A stretch of DNA of 12,893 nucleotides. It comes from Spirochaetota bacterium. Lineage in GTDB: Bacteria; Spirochaetota; UBA4802; UBA5368. The notes under the pieces were generated by a model, which ran no database searches, was not told the origin of the DNA, and saw only the letters and a list, made by a program, of their open reading frames with translations. The DNA lies in contig JAGODA010000063.1 of NCBI GenBank assembly GCA_017998475.1, positions 1 through 12,893 of the forward strand, written 5' to 3'. Of the stretch, positions 1 to 5,962 are shown in pieces. Position numbers and translations under genes: made by a program. Position 1 is the stretch's first letter, and every line of letters begins with the position of its first letter.

Positions 1-1
1 A

Positions 2-97
2 TTCGGTCCCGAGAATCTCCGCGGAGGGAAGTCCGTTGTCTTCCTCGATCCGGATGGCAACCAGGTGGAACTCTGCTATCCGAGGATGAACATATAG
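2..97 (+). CDS. VOC (glyoxalase/bleomycin-resistance/dioxygenase) fold protein, C-terminal fragment
   Basis: The open frame enters from the left edge and ends at a TAG stop (95-97), leaving the last 31 residues. They contain FLDPDGNQVEL, the typical final beta-alpha-beta signature of the vicinal oxygen chelate superfamily. In many members the Glu of this motif is a metal ligand. The family includes glyoxalase I, methylmalonyl-CoA epimerase, extradiol dioxygenases and fosfomycin or bleomycin resistance proteins. The visible piece cannot tell these apart, so no substrate is assigned. The next gene starts 10 bases after the stop, so the two may be cotranscribed. Confidence 0.75.
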   Translation, partial: FGPENLRGGKSVVFLDPDGNQVELCYPRMNI

Positions 98-107
98 GCG
101 CGCGGTC

Positions 108-746
108 ATGGATGCCCGGATCAGGGAGCTTATCCGTAAAGCGAAAATAGTTCCCGTGGCGGTTTTCGGAGACACGAAGAGCGCCGTCAGGACAGCGGCT
201 TTGCTCGAAGAGGCGTCGCTTCCGCTCGTGGAAGTGACGCTGCGTACCGAGGCCGCCTTCGACTGCATCCGCGAGATCGCGCGAACGCTTCCCGGTGTGA
301 CGATAGGGGCTGGTAGCGTACTCTCCGTCGAATCACTGAAAAAAGCGGCGGACGCGGGGGCTGCGTTCTTCGTGGCGCCGTGTCTTGATACCGAGGTAAT
401 GGAGTACGCCTCAGCGCTCGATGTCAGCTTCATTCCCGGCGTCGCGACCCCTTCGGAGCTCAACCAGGCCCTTAAAAGCGGCAGCGATATCATCAAAATA
501 TTTCCGGCCGGCGTCCTCGGCGGCGTAAAGTATATAGACGCGGTAACGGCCCCCTTTAAGACAAGGCGCTTCGGACTCATCCCTACCGGCGGTGTGGGCG
601 AGTCGAATGTCGCGGAGTATCTCGCCAATCCGTTTGTCGTAGCATGCGGGGCATCCTCGATAGTGGATCCCGCCCTCGTTGACGCCGCCGATTATGATGC
701 CCTCGCCCGCAGAATCGAAGGGATGAAAAAGGTCGCGGGACTCTGA
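108..746 (+). CDS. eda: 2-dehydro-3-deoxy-phosphogluconate / 4-hydroxy-2-oxoglutarate aldolase (KDPG/KHG aldolase)
   Basis: This is a 212-residue cytoplasmic class I aldolase, the normal length for the Eda family. It would split KDPG into pyruvate and glyceraldehyde-3-phosphate (Entner-Doudoroff or uronate catabolism), or 4-hydroxy-2-oxoglutarate into pyruvate and glyoxylate. Family motifs appear in order: VEVTLRT (41-47, with the general-acid/base Glu at 42 and the substrate-binding Arg at 46), IGAGSVLS (66-73), FVAPCLD (88-94), FIPGVATPSE (108-117), the Schiff-base lysine region IKIFPAG (129-135, Lys130), and the phosphate-binding loop IPTGGV (158-163). E. coli Eda usually reads KFFPAE here, so the Gly after PA is a small variation. 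No strong Shine-Dalgarno precedes the ATG. No edd or kdgK gene is in view, so the pathway served is unclear. The family call is firm, the substrate is inferred. Confidence 0.9.
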   Translation: MDARIRELIRKAKIVPVAVFGDTKSAVRTAALLEEASLPLVEVTLRTEAAFDCIREIARTLPGVTIGAGSVLSVESLKKAADAGAAFFVAPCLDTEVMEYASALDVSFIPGVATPSELNQALKSGSDIIKIFPAGVLGGVKYIDAVTAPFKTRRFGLIPTGGVGESNVAEYLANPFVVACGASSIVDPALVDAADYDALARRIEGMKKVAGL

Positions 747-768
747 TCGGTCGGCTTGTTCCTACGAC

Positions 769-1722
769 ATGTCGCTATCCCCTTTATTCATCCGCGCCTT
801 CGAATTGAGGGCGGAACTGTTTGATCTTTCAGATGAAGGATGCTTCAGGCTCTTTAACGCCGCCGGCGACGGCCTGGACGGGCTCACCATCGACCTTTAT
901 GAAGAATATCTGCTTGCCCAGCTGTATTACGATGAAACACACGATCGCGCGGACGAAATCCTCTCAGCGCTGGAGCCCGCCGTGGCCAGGCTGCCCCGTG
1001 CGCCGCGTGCCCTGCTCGTAAAGGACAGGCGCAAAATAGATGACGGTGATGGATACACGCTCCGGCGCTCGAGCCATACCGTATGGGGAGAGACACCGCC
1101 GCCCGGATACCGCGTGAGGCACTCGGGCATGACGGTGCTCGTGGATCTGGTGCACGGACAGCATACGGGCCTGTTTCTTGATATGCGCGAGGTCCGCGGG
1201 AAACTTCGCCCCTATTACTCCGGGGGAGGGCACCTGCTCAACCTTTTCGCGTACACCGGTGTCTTTTCGGTGCATTCCCTCCTTAACGGCGCGCATTCGG
1301 CCGTGAACGTGGACCTGTCGGCGGCCGTTCTCGAAAGGGCCCGCGAGAACTACCGTGCGAACGGCCTGGAGTGCGACGACAGGGACTTCGTTCGAGGCGA
1401 TTCCTTCGAATGGCTGAGGCGTTTCGGCAGGAAGGAAAGGCGTTTCGACATGGTGATCTTCGATCCGCCGACCTTTTCGAGAAACAGGCGAAGGAGCTTC
1501 TCGGTGAAAAGGGATTACCGCACGGCGCTTGACGCCATCAGTACATGCGCGCCTGGAGGGATGGCTCTCACCACGATAAACGCAGAATCGGTAAACGAAC
1601 GGGAGTATCGCTCTTTTCATCCCCGGGAATGGGAGATTGTTTTCTATTGCAACGAATCCTCCGATTTTGTTTATAAAACTACACCCTACTTGAAAGCCGG
1701 GTTGTGGAAAATTCCGCTGTAG
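769..1722 (+). CDS. Class I SAM-dependent rRNA methyltransferase, RlmI/RlmK-like (COG1092-type)
   Basis: This 317-residue protein has a short N-terminal domain and a Rossmann methyltransferase domain. GQHTGLFLDMRE (130-141) matches the GQKTGfFLDqR-type segment of RlmI/RlmK enzymes. SAM motif I is NLFAYTG (158-164), the acidic residue after strand 2 is Asp182, and motif IV is DPPTF (232-236). RlmI-type m5C enzymes carry a Ser-Cys-Ser segment after the next strand. Here that place reads TTINAESV (268-275) with no cysteine. The region DPPTFSRN...FSVKRDY looks more like the C-terminal (RlmK) half of RlmL, which makes m7G in 23S rRNA. The target is therefore probably a 23S rRNA base, but its identity is inferred. 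The N-terminus is shorter than the PUA-containing RlmI (about 396 residues). The gene lies 22 bases after eda and has no strong Shine-Dalgarno. Confidence 0.82.
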   Translation: MSLSPLFIRAFELRAELFDLSDEGCFRLFNAAGDGLDGLTIDLYEEYLLAQLYYDETHDRADEILSALEPAVARLPRAPRALLVKDRRKIDDGDGYTLRRSSHTVWGETPPPGYRVRHSGMTVLVDLVHGQHTGLFLDMREVRGKLRPYYSGGGHLLNLFAYTGVFSVHSLLNGAHSAVNVDLSAAVLERARENYRANGLECDDRDFVRGDSFEWLRRFGRKERRFDMVIFDPPTFSRNRRRSFSVKRDYRTALDAISTCAPGGMALTTINAESVNEREYRSFHPREWEIVFYCNESSDFVYKTTPYLKAGLWKIPL

Positions 1723-1727
1723 AAAAG

Positions 1728-1756
1728 CCCGGCCGGGCCGCGAAGCGCCGGCCGGG
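1728..1756 (+). terminator. GC-rich hairpin after the methyltransferase gene, terminator-like
   Basis: A perfect 9-bp inverted repeat (CCCGGCCGG at 1728-1736, CCGGCCGGG at 1748-1756) encloses an 11-base loop, starting 6 bases after the stop. There is no T-run behind it, so it is not a textbook intrinsic terminator. It may stabilise the 3' end, or act as a T-less terminator. A new promoter follows 53 bases later, consistent with a transcription-unit boundary here. Confidence 0.45.
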
Positions 1757-1808
1757 GGATGGAAGGAGTGACGCGCGGCAGTGTGTTCCGGAGTGACAAA
1801 TAAAATTC

Positions 1809-1836
1809 TTGACAAGGGCGTAAATCTCAATACAGT
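1809..1836 (+). promoter_or_regulatory. Sigma70-like promoter for the two-gene unit upstream of mreB
   Basis: A perfect -35 hexamer TTGACA (1809-1814) is followed after 16 bases by TACAGT (1831-1836), which matches TATAAT at 4 of 6 positions. It sits 31 bases before the ATG at 1868, giving a leader of roughly 25 bases. Upstream of the -35 there is a repeated octamer, GGAGTGAC (1765-1772 and 1790-1797). Confidence 0.55.
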
Positions 1837-1867
1837 ACGGTGATTAAAGTGGGATGAAAACGAATCC

Positions 1868-2593
1868 ATGCTCTATCTTTCGCTGATACTCATCGCTTCA
1901 GGTCTCTTCCTGGTCGTAACCTCGCTATACTCTACTCAGCATACGCGCCGAAGCGTCAGTCTCGGCGATCGGTTCGTGCCGAATGACGATTCCCATTATG
2001 TTATGGATGAACGGCTGTCGGATGCCGGACGGGAGCGCTCCCATCATCCTGGCCGCCACCGGGGAAGCGTGTCCCGTCAGCGAACGGACATTGAACCGGG
2101 CCCTCCGCTGGAGGACTTTCGCGGAGAGGACGATACCGCTTCGGTGGAACTTTCAGCCGAACCGTCCGGAATTTTAGACGAGCTCGATACCCATTTTAAC
2201 GATAATGATACTGATAAGGCGGAACCGGAAGCCGCCTCCGCCGGGGAGCGGCCGGTATCGGGCAGGACGGTGCTTTACGAAGACTCATCGGGTCTGGTGG
2301 ATTACGACGGAGGGGAGAGCGCGATCGATCCCACGCTGGAGGCATACTCCAGGCTGAAACGGATAGGCGAGGGTGAAGTGCAGATTGCCGCCGAGGGGCT
2401 GATCGTGCGCGCCGGAAAGGCGACACACCGCTTCGATTTTTACAAGATGCGCGATTATAAGGTCGGGGACAACTATATCGCGCTGTATCTCAGAAACAGC
2501 CGGTCGGTCAGGCTCTTTCTGGTGGACGGGAACCCCGAGCTCAGGTTTGAAATACAGGCGGCAGTCGAGGATTACTTCCGTAACGCGGGTTGA
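1868..2593 (+). CDS. Unknown single-pass membrane protein with acidic linker and small C-terminal domain
   Basis: I do not recognise this 241-residue protein. An N-terminal hydrophobic segment (about 3-21) without a cleavage site suggests a membrane anchor. Residues 22-160 are low in complexity and rich in charged residues: first Arg/His/Ser (about 25-72), then strongly acidic (about 80-125, with DELD and NDNDTD runs). The C-terminal 75 residues (about 165-239) look folded. Alternating strands (VQIAAEGLIVRAG, HRFDFYKMRDYKVG, YIALYLRN, SVRLFLV) are followed by a final helix (ELRFEIQAAVEDYFRN), an arrangement like a small PH-like beta-barrel, but this is only a resemblance. It has a sigma70-like promoter close upstream. 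The next membrane-protein gene begins 1 base after its stop, so the two are probably coexpressed, just ahead of the mre cluster. Confidence 0.75.
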   Translation: MLYLSLILIASGLFLVVTSLYSTQHTRRSVSLGDRFVPNDDSHYVMDERLSDAGRERSHHPGRHRGSVSRQRTDIEPGPPLEDFRGEDDTASVELSAEPSGILDELDTHFNDNDTDKAEPEAASAGERPVSGRTVLYEDSSGLVDYDGGESAIDPTLEAYSRLKRIGEGEVQIAAEGLIVRAGKATHRFDFYKMRDYKVGDNYIALYLRNSRSVRLFLVDGNPELRFEIQAAVEDYFRNAG

Positions 2594-2594
2594 T

Positions 2595-3596
2595 ATGTAC
2601 TCACATTATAAAACACGTAAAAGAAACAGCGGACTGTTCAGGTTTTTCGGCCTCATGGTCGCGGCCGGCGCGGTGGTCTTCCTGTTCGTTAACTTCAAGC
2701 AATACATATTCTTCTGGAAATATACCCAGCACCGAATCGCCCGAGAGATTGCCGTGGCGATGAACACCCGGTCGCCGGAGGAACGCGAGAAGCTCCTGAA
2801 AAACATCGCGTCCAACTGTGAGGAGCTGGACGGCGACAATCAGCTGTCAGCCGAGGCCTTTTTTATGGCGGGCGAGGCCAATTGTCTGCTCGGCGAGGCG
2901 GTAATGGGAAGAACCTTTTCGGAAGCGTTGATCCACGACGGCGTTCCCGTCGCGGTGGGCGAAGCGGCACGGCCTCATTTCATCGCCGCCATACGCTGCG
3001 TCAACAAGGGGCGCGCCCTTTCGGGAGGGATCGAGCCCAGGCAGGCGCTGGTCCTTGCGAAGGCCGGTTTTTACGCGGGATATTACGGCGGGGAAACGCT
3101 CCATTCCATCGTGGCGGCCGTGGGGCCCGCCTCCTCCCTCACGTCAGTGGACGACGCTCGCTTCTGCGCGCTGATGAACATACTGGCCGGAAAGGACGAG
3201 GCGGGGTTTCGCCTTCTCGCGGAATACGGCAAGACCACGGACACCCTGGAGGGCAGGCTCTTTCAGGCGACGCTGTACGCCATATCGAAACAGTATACAA
3301 ACGCCATCCTTAACTATCAGGAAATCCTGAAGAAGACCGCGGACAGCGCCATACTGAAGCTCGCGCATATCAATCTCGGCAAGCTGTATTTTAACCAGTC
3401 CCTGTACAATGAATCTCTTGTCCACTTTACCGGCGCGCTCGCGATCGATGAACGCGACAGCCAGCTTAAGATCTGGATAGGGAAAAACTACTCGGCGCTC
3501 GGCAACAAGGCAAAGGCACGCGCGGTGTGGAGCGAGGTACTGGCGATCGACTCGGCCAACGAGGAGGTCAAAAAACTGTTAAGCCCCGCCATGTGA
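2595..3596 (+). CDS. Membrane-anchored TPR-repeat protein of unknown role
   Basis: This 333-residue protein has a basic N-terminus (KTRKRN), then one membrane segment (about 12-34), then a long, probably extracytoplasmic, helical domain. The C-terminal third has TPR-like repeats at about 219-249, 254-287 and 288-321. Examples are AHINLGKLYFNQSLYNESLVHF and the following KIWIGKNYSALGNKAKA-type helix pairs, with Gly/Ala/Tyr at the expected TPR positions and ALAID and VLAID repeat ends. The middle (about 80-215) is also alpha-helical and repeat-like. I chose the ATG at 2595, one base after the upstream stop, over an in-frame ATG 48 bases earlier that would overlap the previous gene and add a charged extension. 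TPR proteins usually act as assembly scaffolds. Its position before mreB suggests, but does not prove, an envelope or elongasome role. Confidence 0.8.
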   Translation: MYSHYKTRKRNSGLFRFFGLMVAAGAVVFLFVNFKQYIFFWKYTQHRIAREIAVAMNTRSPEEREKLLKNIASNCEELDGDNQLSAEAFFMAGEANCLLGEAVMGRTFSEALIHDGVPVAVGEAARPHFIAAIRCVNKGRALSGGIEPRQALVLAKAGFYAGYYGGETLHSIVAAVGPASSLTSVDDARFCALMNILAGKDEAGFRLLAEYGKTTDTLEGRLFQATLYAISKQYTNAILNYQEILKKTADSAILKLAHINLGKLYFNQSLYNESLVHFTGALAIDERDSQLKIWIGKNYSALGNKAKARAVWSEVLAIDSANEEVKKLLSPAM

Positions 3597-3639
3597 CGGT
3601 TGTCGGCGCCGGTTATATTGTATTTTGGGATATTATCGC

Positions 3640-3662
3640 TTGACAAAAAATTCTGTTATAAT
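3640..3662 (+). promoter_or_regulatory. Extended -10 promoter driving the mreB leader
   Basis: TGTTATAAT (3654-3662) is a perfect extended -10 element (TGn plus TATAAT). A perfect TTGACA (3640-3645) lies only 11 bases upstream of the -10 hexamer. That is too close for ordinary sigma70 spacing (about 16-18), so the extended -10 probably carries the promoter and the -35-like box may be incidental or regulatory. The expected start is near 3668-3670, which leaves about 340 untranslated bases before mreB. Confidence 0.6.
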
Positions 3663-3719
3663 AAGTGAATGGGGACGGACCTGCATATGCCGCGTCCGCG
3701 GATAGTGGATCCTGTAATA

Positions 3720-3784
3720 CCGTAAATAATCAATCCCAAGGGAGTCTTTACGGGAATAATTGCCGTGAGTAGTGCGGTTTTTTT
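3720..3784 (+). promoter_or_regulatory. Leader stem-loop followed by weak hairpin and U-tract (possible attenuator)
   Basis: CCGTAAA (3720-3726) is perfectly complementary to TTTACGG (3747-3753). Its 20-base loop contains an inner TCCC/GGGA pairing. Ten bases later a weak CCG...CGG stem (3763-3777) is followed directly by seven Ts (3778-3784), resembling a feeble intrinsic terminator. No known riboswitch class is recognised. A role in attenuation of the mreB transcript is inference. Confidence 0.3.
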
Positions 3785-3800
3785 CCGGTTTTTGTCGGCC

Positions 3801-3823
3801 TGTCCCTTCCGCTGGAAGGGACA
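3801..3823 (+). repeat. Perfect 10-bp inverted repeat in the mreB leader
   Basis: TGTCCCTTCC (3801-3810) and GGAAGGGACA (3814-3823) form a perfect 10-bp stem with a GCT loop. A T-run lies upstream (3778-3784) rather than downstream, and AAAA follows. It is therefore not a normal + strand terminator, and on the - strand there is no T-tract after it either. It could be an RNA hairpin in the leader or a protein-binding palindrome. Confidence 0.5.
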
Positions 3824-3882
3824 AAAGCGGTCGAGATGTACAGCGCCGGGTTTTTGAAGTTAATGTTGAATGTTGTCGATAA

Positions 3883-3969
3883 AGAGGCGTTCCGCGGATC
3901 GTAAGGCGGACGGTCAGGCTTACGCCCCCGGCGGAAGGTTTGCGGGCCAGCGGCGAACACGGCGCCTCT
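3883..3969 (+). ncRNA. Putative structured leader RNA (three-way junction) upstream of mreB
   Basis: Nested complementary segments fold into a compact three-way junction. The closing stem is AGAGGCG (3883-3889) with CGCCTCT (3963-3969). Directly continuing is TTCCGC (3890-3895) with GCGGAA (3931-3936), which encloses CGTAAG (3900-3905) with CTTACG (3919-3924). The third arm is GTTTGC (3938-3943) with GCGAAC (3953-3958, one G-U pair). The element ends 21 bases before the mreB Shine-Dalgarno. No ligand class or ribosomal-protein-type site is recognised. The pairings are seen directly; that they form in RNA and regulate mreB is inferred. Confidence 0.4.
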
Positions 3970-4006
3970 ATTTATTCCGGTAATCCGGGAAGAGGAGATC
4001 GGTATT

Positions 4007-5029
4007 ATGTTCAGTTCCATATATGGAATGTTTTCCAACGACATGGGGATCGACCTGGGGACGGCTAACACGCTCGTGCATGTGAAGGGCCAGGGAATCG
4101 TGCTCAGTGAACCATCGGTCGTCGCCGTGCAGAGCGGCACCGGCAAGGTGCTCGCCGTGGGACACGAAGCCAAGCGCATGCTCGGACGAACTCCCGGAGA
4201 CATCGTCGCGATACGGCCGATGAAAGACGGGGTTATAGCGGACTTCGAAACGGTCGAAAAGATGATACGCTATTTTATCACCAGGGTGCACAAGCGTAAA
4301 ACGCTCGTCCGCCCCCGGGTGGTGATAGGGGTTCCGTCCGGGATCACCGAGGTGGAAAAGCGTGCGGTGCGCGAGTCAGCCGAACAGGCCGGCGCGCGCG
4401 AAATATTTCTTATCGAAGAGGCGCTGGCGGCCGCGATAGGCGCGAATATTCCTATCCACGAACCCGCCGGACACATGATCGTGGATATAGGCGGGGGCAC
4501 CACGGAGATCGCCGTCATCTCGCTCGGCGGCCTTGTAATAGCCGACTCCGTGCGCGTTGCGGGTGACGAATTCGACGAGGCTATAATAAAGTACATGCGG
4601 ACGCAGTACAACCTTGTGATAGGGGAACGCATGGCCGAGGAGGTCAAGTTCCGCCTGGGGAACGCGTTCCCCGAGAAAAAGGCCGAATCAATGGAGCTCA
4701 AGGGGCGCGACGCGATATCGGGACTTCCCCGCACCCTCGAAATCGACAACTCGGAAATCCGCAAAGCGTTGAAGGAACCGGTCGACCAGATCCTCGACGC
4801 GATCAAGAGGATACTTGAAAAAACGCCCCCGGAGCTCGCGGCGGATATCGTGGAGCGCGGTATCGTTATGACCGGAGGTGGTTCCCTGCTCAAGGGGCTC
4901 GATAAATTCATCAGCAAGGAAACGGGCGTTCCGGTGATTCGGGCCGAGAATCCTCTGACATGCGTCGTACTGGGGGCCGGGAAGTTCCTCGAGGAACTGA
5001 AGAACCTCTACCGGGCGAATCTCAAATAG
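4007..5029 (+). CDS. mreB: Rod-shape-determining actin homologue MreB
   Basis: MreB is the bacterial actin that forms membrane-bound antiparallel filaments and directs lateral wall synthesis. The 340-residue protein is full length. It has an N-terminal amphipathic segment (MFSSIYGMF), phosphate loop 1 DLGTAN (16-21), the connect-1 segment VPSGITEVEKRAV (109-121), phosphate loop 2 DIGGGTTE (160-167), and the adenosine loop GIVMTGGGSLL (285-295). LEKTPPELAADI (270-281) is also typical. The segment that usually reads EEPMAAAIG is EEALAAAIG here (137-145), replacing the family Pro-Met. The ATG has a good Shine-Dalgarno, AGAGGAG (3991-3997), 9 bases upstream. It is the first gene of the mreBCD-mrdA-rodA cluster, under a strong extended -10 promoter with a long structured leader, and is followed by a hairpin that may separate its level from that of mreC. 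Confidence 0.97.
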   Translation: MFSSIYGMFSNDMGIDLGTANTLVHVKGQGIVLSEPSVVAVQSGTGKVLAVGHEAKRMLGRTPGDIVAIRPMKDGVIADFETVEKMIRYFITRVHKRKTLVRPRVVIGVPSGITEVEKRAVRESAEQAGAREIFLIEEALAAAIGANIPIHEPAGHMIVDIGGGTTEIAVISLGGLVIADSVRVAGDEFDEAIIKYMRTQYNLVIGERMAEEVKFRLGNAFPEKKAESMELKGRDAISGLPRTLEIDNSEIRKALKEPVDQILDAIKRILEKTPPELAADIVERGIVMTGGGSLLKGLDKFISKETGVPVIRAENPLTCVVLGAGKFLEELKNLYRANLK

Positions 5030-5045
5030 CATTTCCAAAAACACG

Positions 5046-5063
5046 GCGGCCCTCAGGGGCCGC
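5046..5063 (+). terminator. Hairpin between mreB and mreC (partial terminator or processing site)
   Basis: GCGGCCC (5046-5052) and GGGCCGC (5057-5063) form a perfect 7-bp GC stem with a TCAG loop, starting 17 bases after the mreB stop. Only a poor T-containing tail (TCGTTAATT) follows. The hairpin could cause partial termination or protect the mreB 3' end, giving more MreB than the downstream membrane proteins. Confidence 0.5.
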
Positions 5064-5095
5064 TCGTTAATTACAGGGACAGGTGGACGATCCCA

Positions 5096-5962
5096 TTGGA
5101 ATTCCTTGACAGACATAAATCGATCATCGCGTTCTGCGCTTTTTCGCTGTTCTGTTTCGTTTCGCTCGCTCTCCGCTCCTCCGCTCTGACGTTCAGTCTC
5201 GAGGGAGTGGGAAGTCTCGCCCTCATGCCTTTTCAGAAGGCATATTACAGCGTCCAGCAGGGCGTCCACATGCTGTGGGCCGGTTTCACGGAGCTCGGCG
5301 ACGTCAGGGATGAGCTCGTCCGCACCCGGGAGAAGCTTCAGCATTACGAGACCGTCGCCGAGGAGCTGGGCGAGATAAAGAAGGAAAACGAACGCCTCCG
5401 ACAGCTGCTGGACATGCAGCAGCGCGTCGAGTATACGTCCATTTCCGCCACTATCATCTCCAAGGACCCGGACAACTGGTTCAGAACCATCGTCATCAAT
5501 CGCGGTGAGGCTGACGGCGTCCGTGTGAATATGCCGGTCATCGCGTTCCGGGGCGAAGAGAAGGCCGTGGTGGGAAAAGTGATCGAGGTTCGCGGCAGGA
5601 TCTCGCGGGTGCTTCCCATCATCTCCACCGACATGCGGCTGGGCGTTATGTTCCAGGAAAACAGGTTTCCGGGCCTGAGCCTTGGGTACGCTCCCAATTC
5701 CACGCTCGTTCTGATGGATTATATCAGTAAATCGGCGACCATCAAGTTCGGCGATGTGGTCATCACTTCCGGCCAGGGCGGCGTGTTTCCCCAGGGGCTT
5801 CTTGTCGGCAAAGTGATCAAGACCCTTGTCACCGATACGAGCGCCTACCAGAAGGCCCTCGTGCGTCCCATCATCGACTTCAATCAGGTTGAAAACGTGT
5901 ACGTTATAAAAAAAGAGCCGGATGCCGAGCTTCTCAAAATGCTCGAACCGGAGGAACAATGA
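5096..5962 (+). CDS. mreC: Rod-shape-determining scaffold protein MreC
   Basis: MreC is the bitopic elongasome protein that activates PBP2-RodA and links it to MreB. The 288-residue protein has a short cytoplasmic N-terminus, one membrane helix (about 9-27), a periplasmic coiled coil (about 68-112, with LVRTREKLQHYETVAEELGE continuing into heptads), and the double beta-barrel domain. It carries the hallmark VITSGQGGVFPQGLLVGKV (222-240). The start is TTG at 5096, supported by AGGTGGA (5081-5087) eight bases upstream and by the natural MreC N-terminus. No better in-frame ATG precedes the membrane helix. The C-terminus overlaps mreD by 4 bases (ATGA), indicating translational coupling. Confidence 0.95.
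   Translation: MEFLDRHKSIIAFCAFSLFCFVSLALRSSALTFSLEGVGSLALMPFQKAYYSVQQGVHMLWAGFTELGDVRDELVRTREKLQHYETVAEELGEIKKENERLRQLLDMQQRVEYTSISATIISKDPDNWFRTIVINRGEADGVRVNMPVIAFRGEEKAVVGKVIEVRGRISRVLPIISTDMRLGVMFQENRFPGLSLGYAPNSTLVLMDYISKSATIKFGDVVITSGQGGVFPQGLLVGKVIKTLVTDTSAYQKALVRPIIDFNQVENVYVIKKEPDAELLKMLEPEEQ

Noticed and set aside
964..1869. 301-codon open frame on the - strand opposite the methyltransferase
   Set aside because: The methyltransferase frame has SAM-binding motifs. The antisense frame has no recognisable domain and runs through the promoter and hairpin of the intergenic region.
2547..2594. Upstream in-frame ATG for the TPR protein
   Set aside because: It would overlap the previous gene by 47 bases and add a charged stretch before the membrane anchor; the ATG at 2595 directly follows the upstream stop.
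3883..3969. tRNA in the mreB leader (7-bp end stem and a D-arm-like CCGC/GCGG)
   Set aside because: There is no valid 5-bp anticodon stem with a 7-base loop, no GTTCRA T-loop and no CCA or discriminator pattern, so a three-way-junction leader RNA is the better reading.
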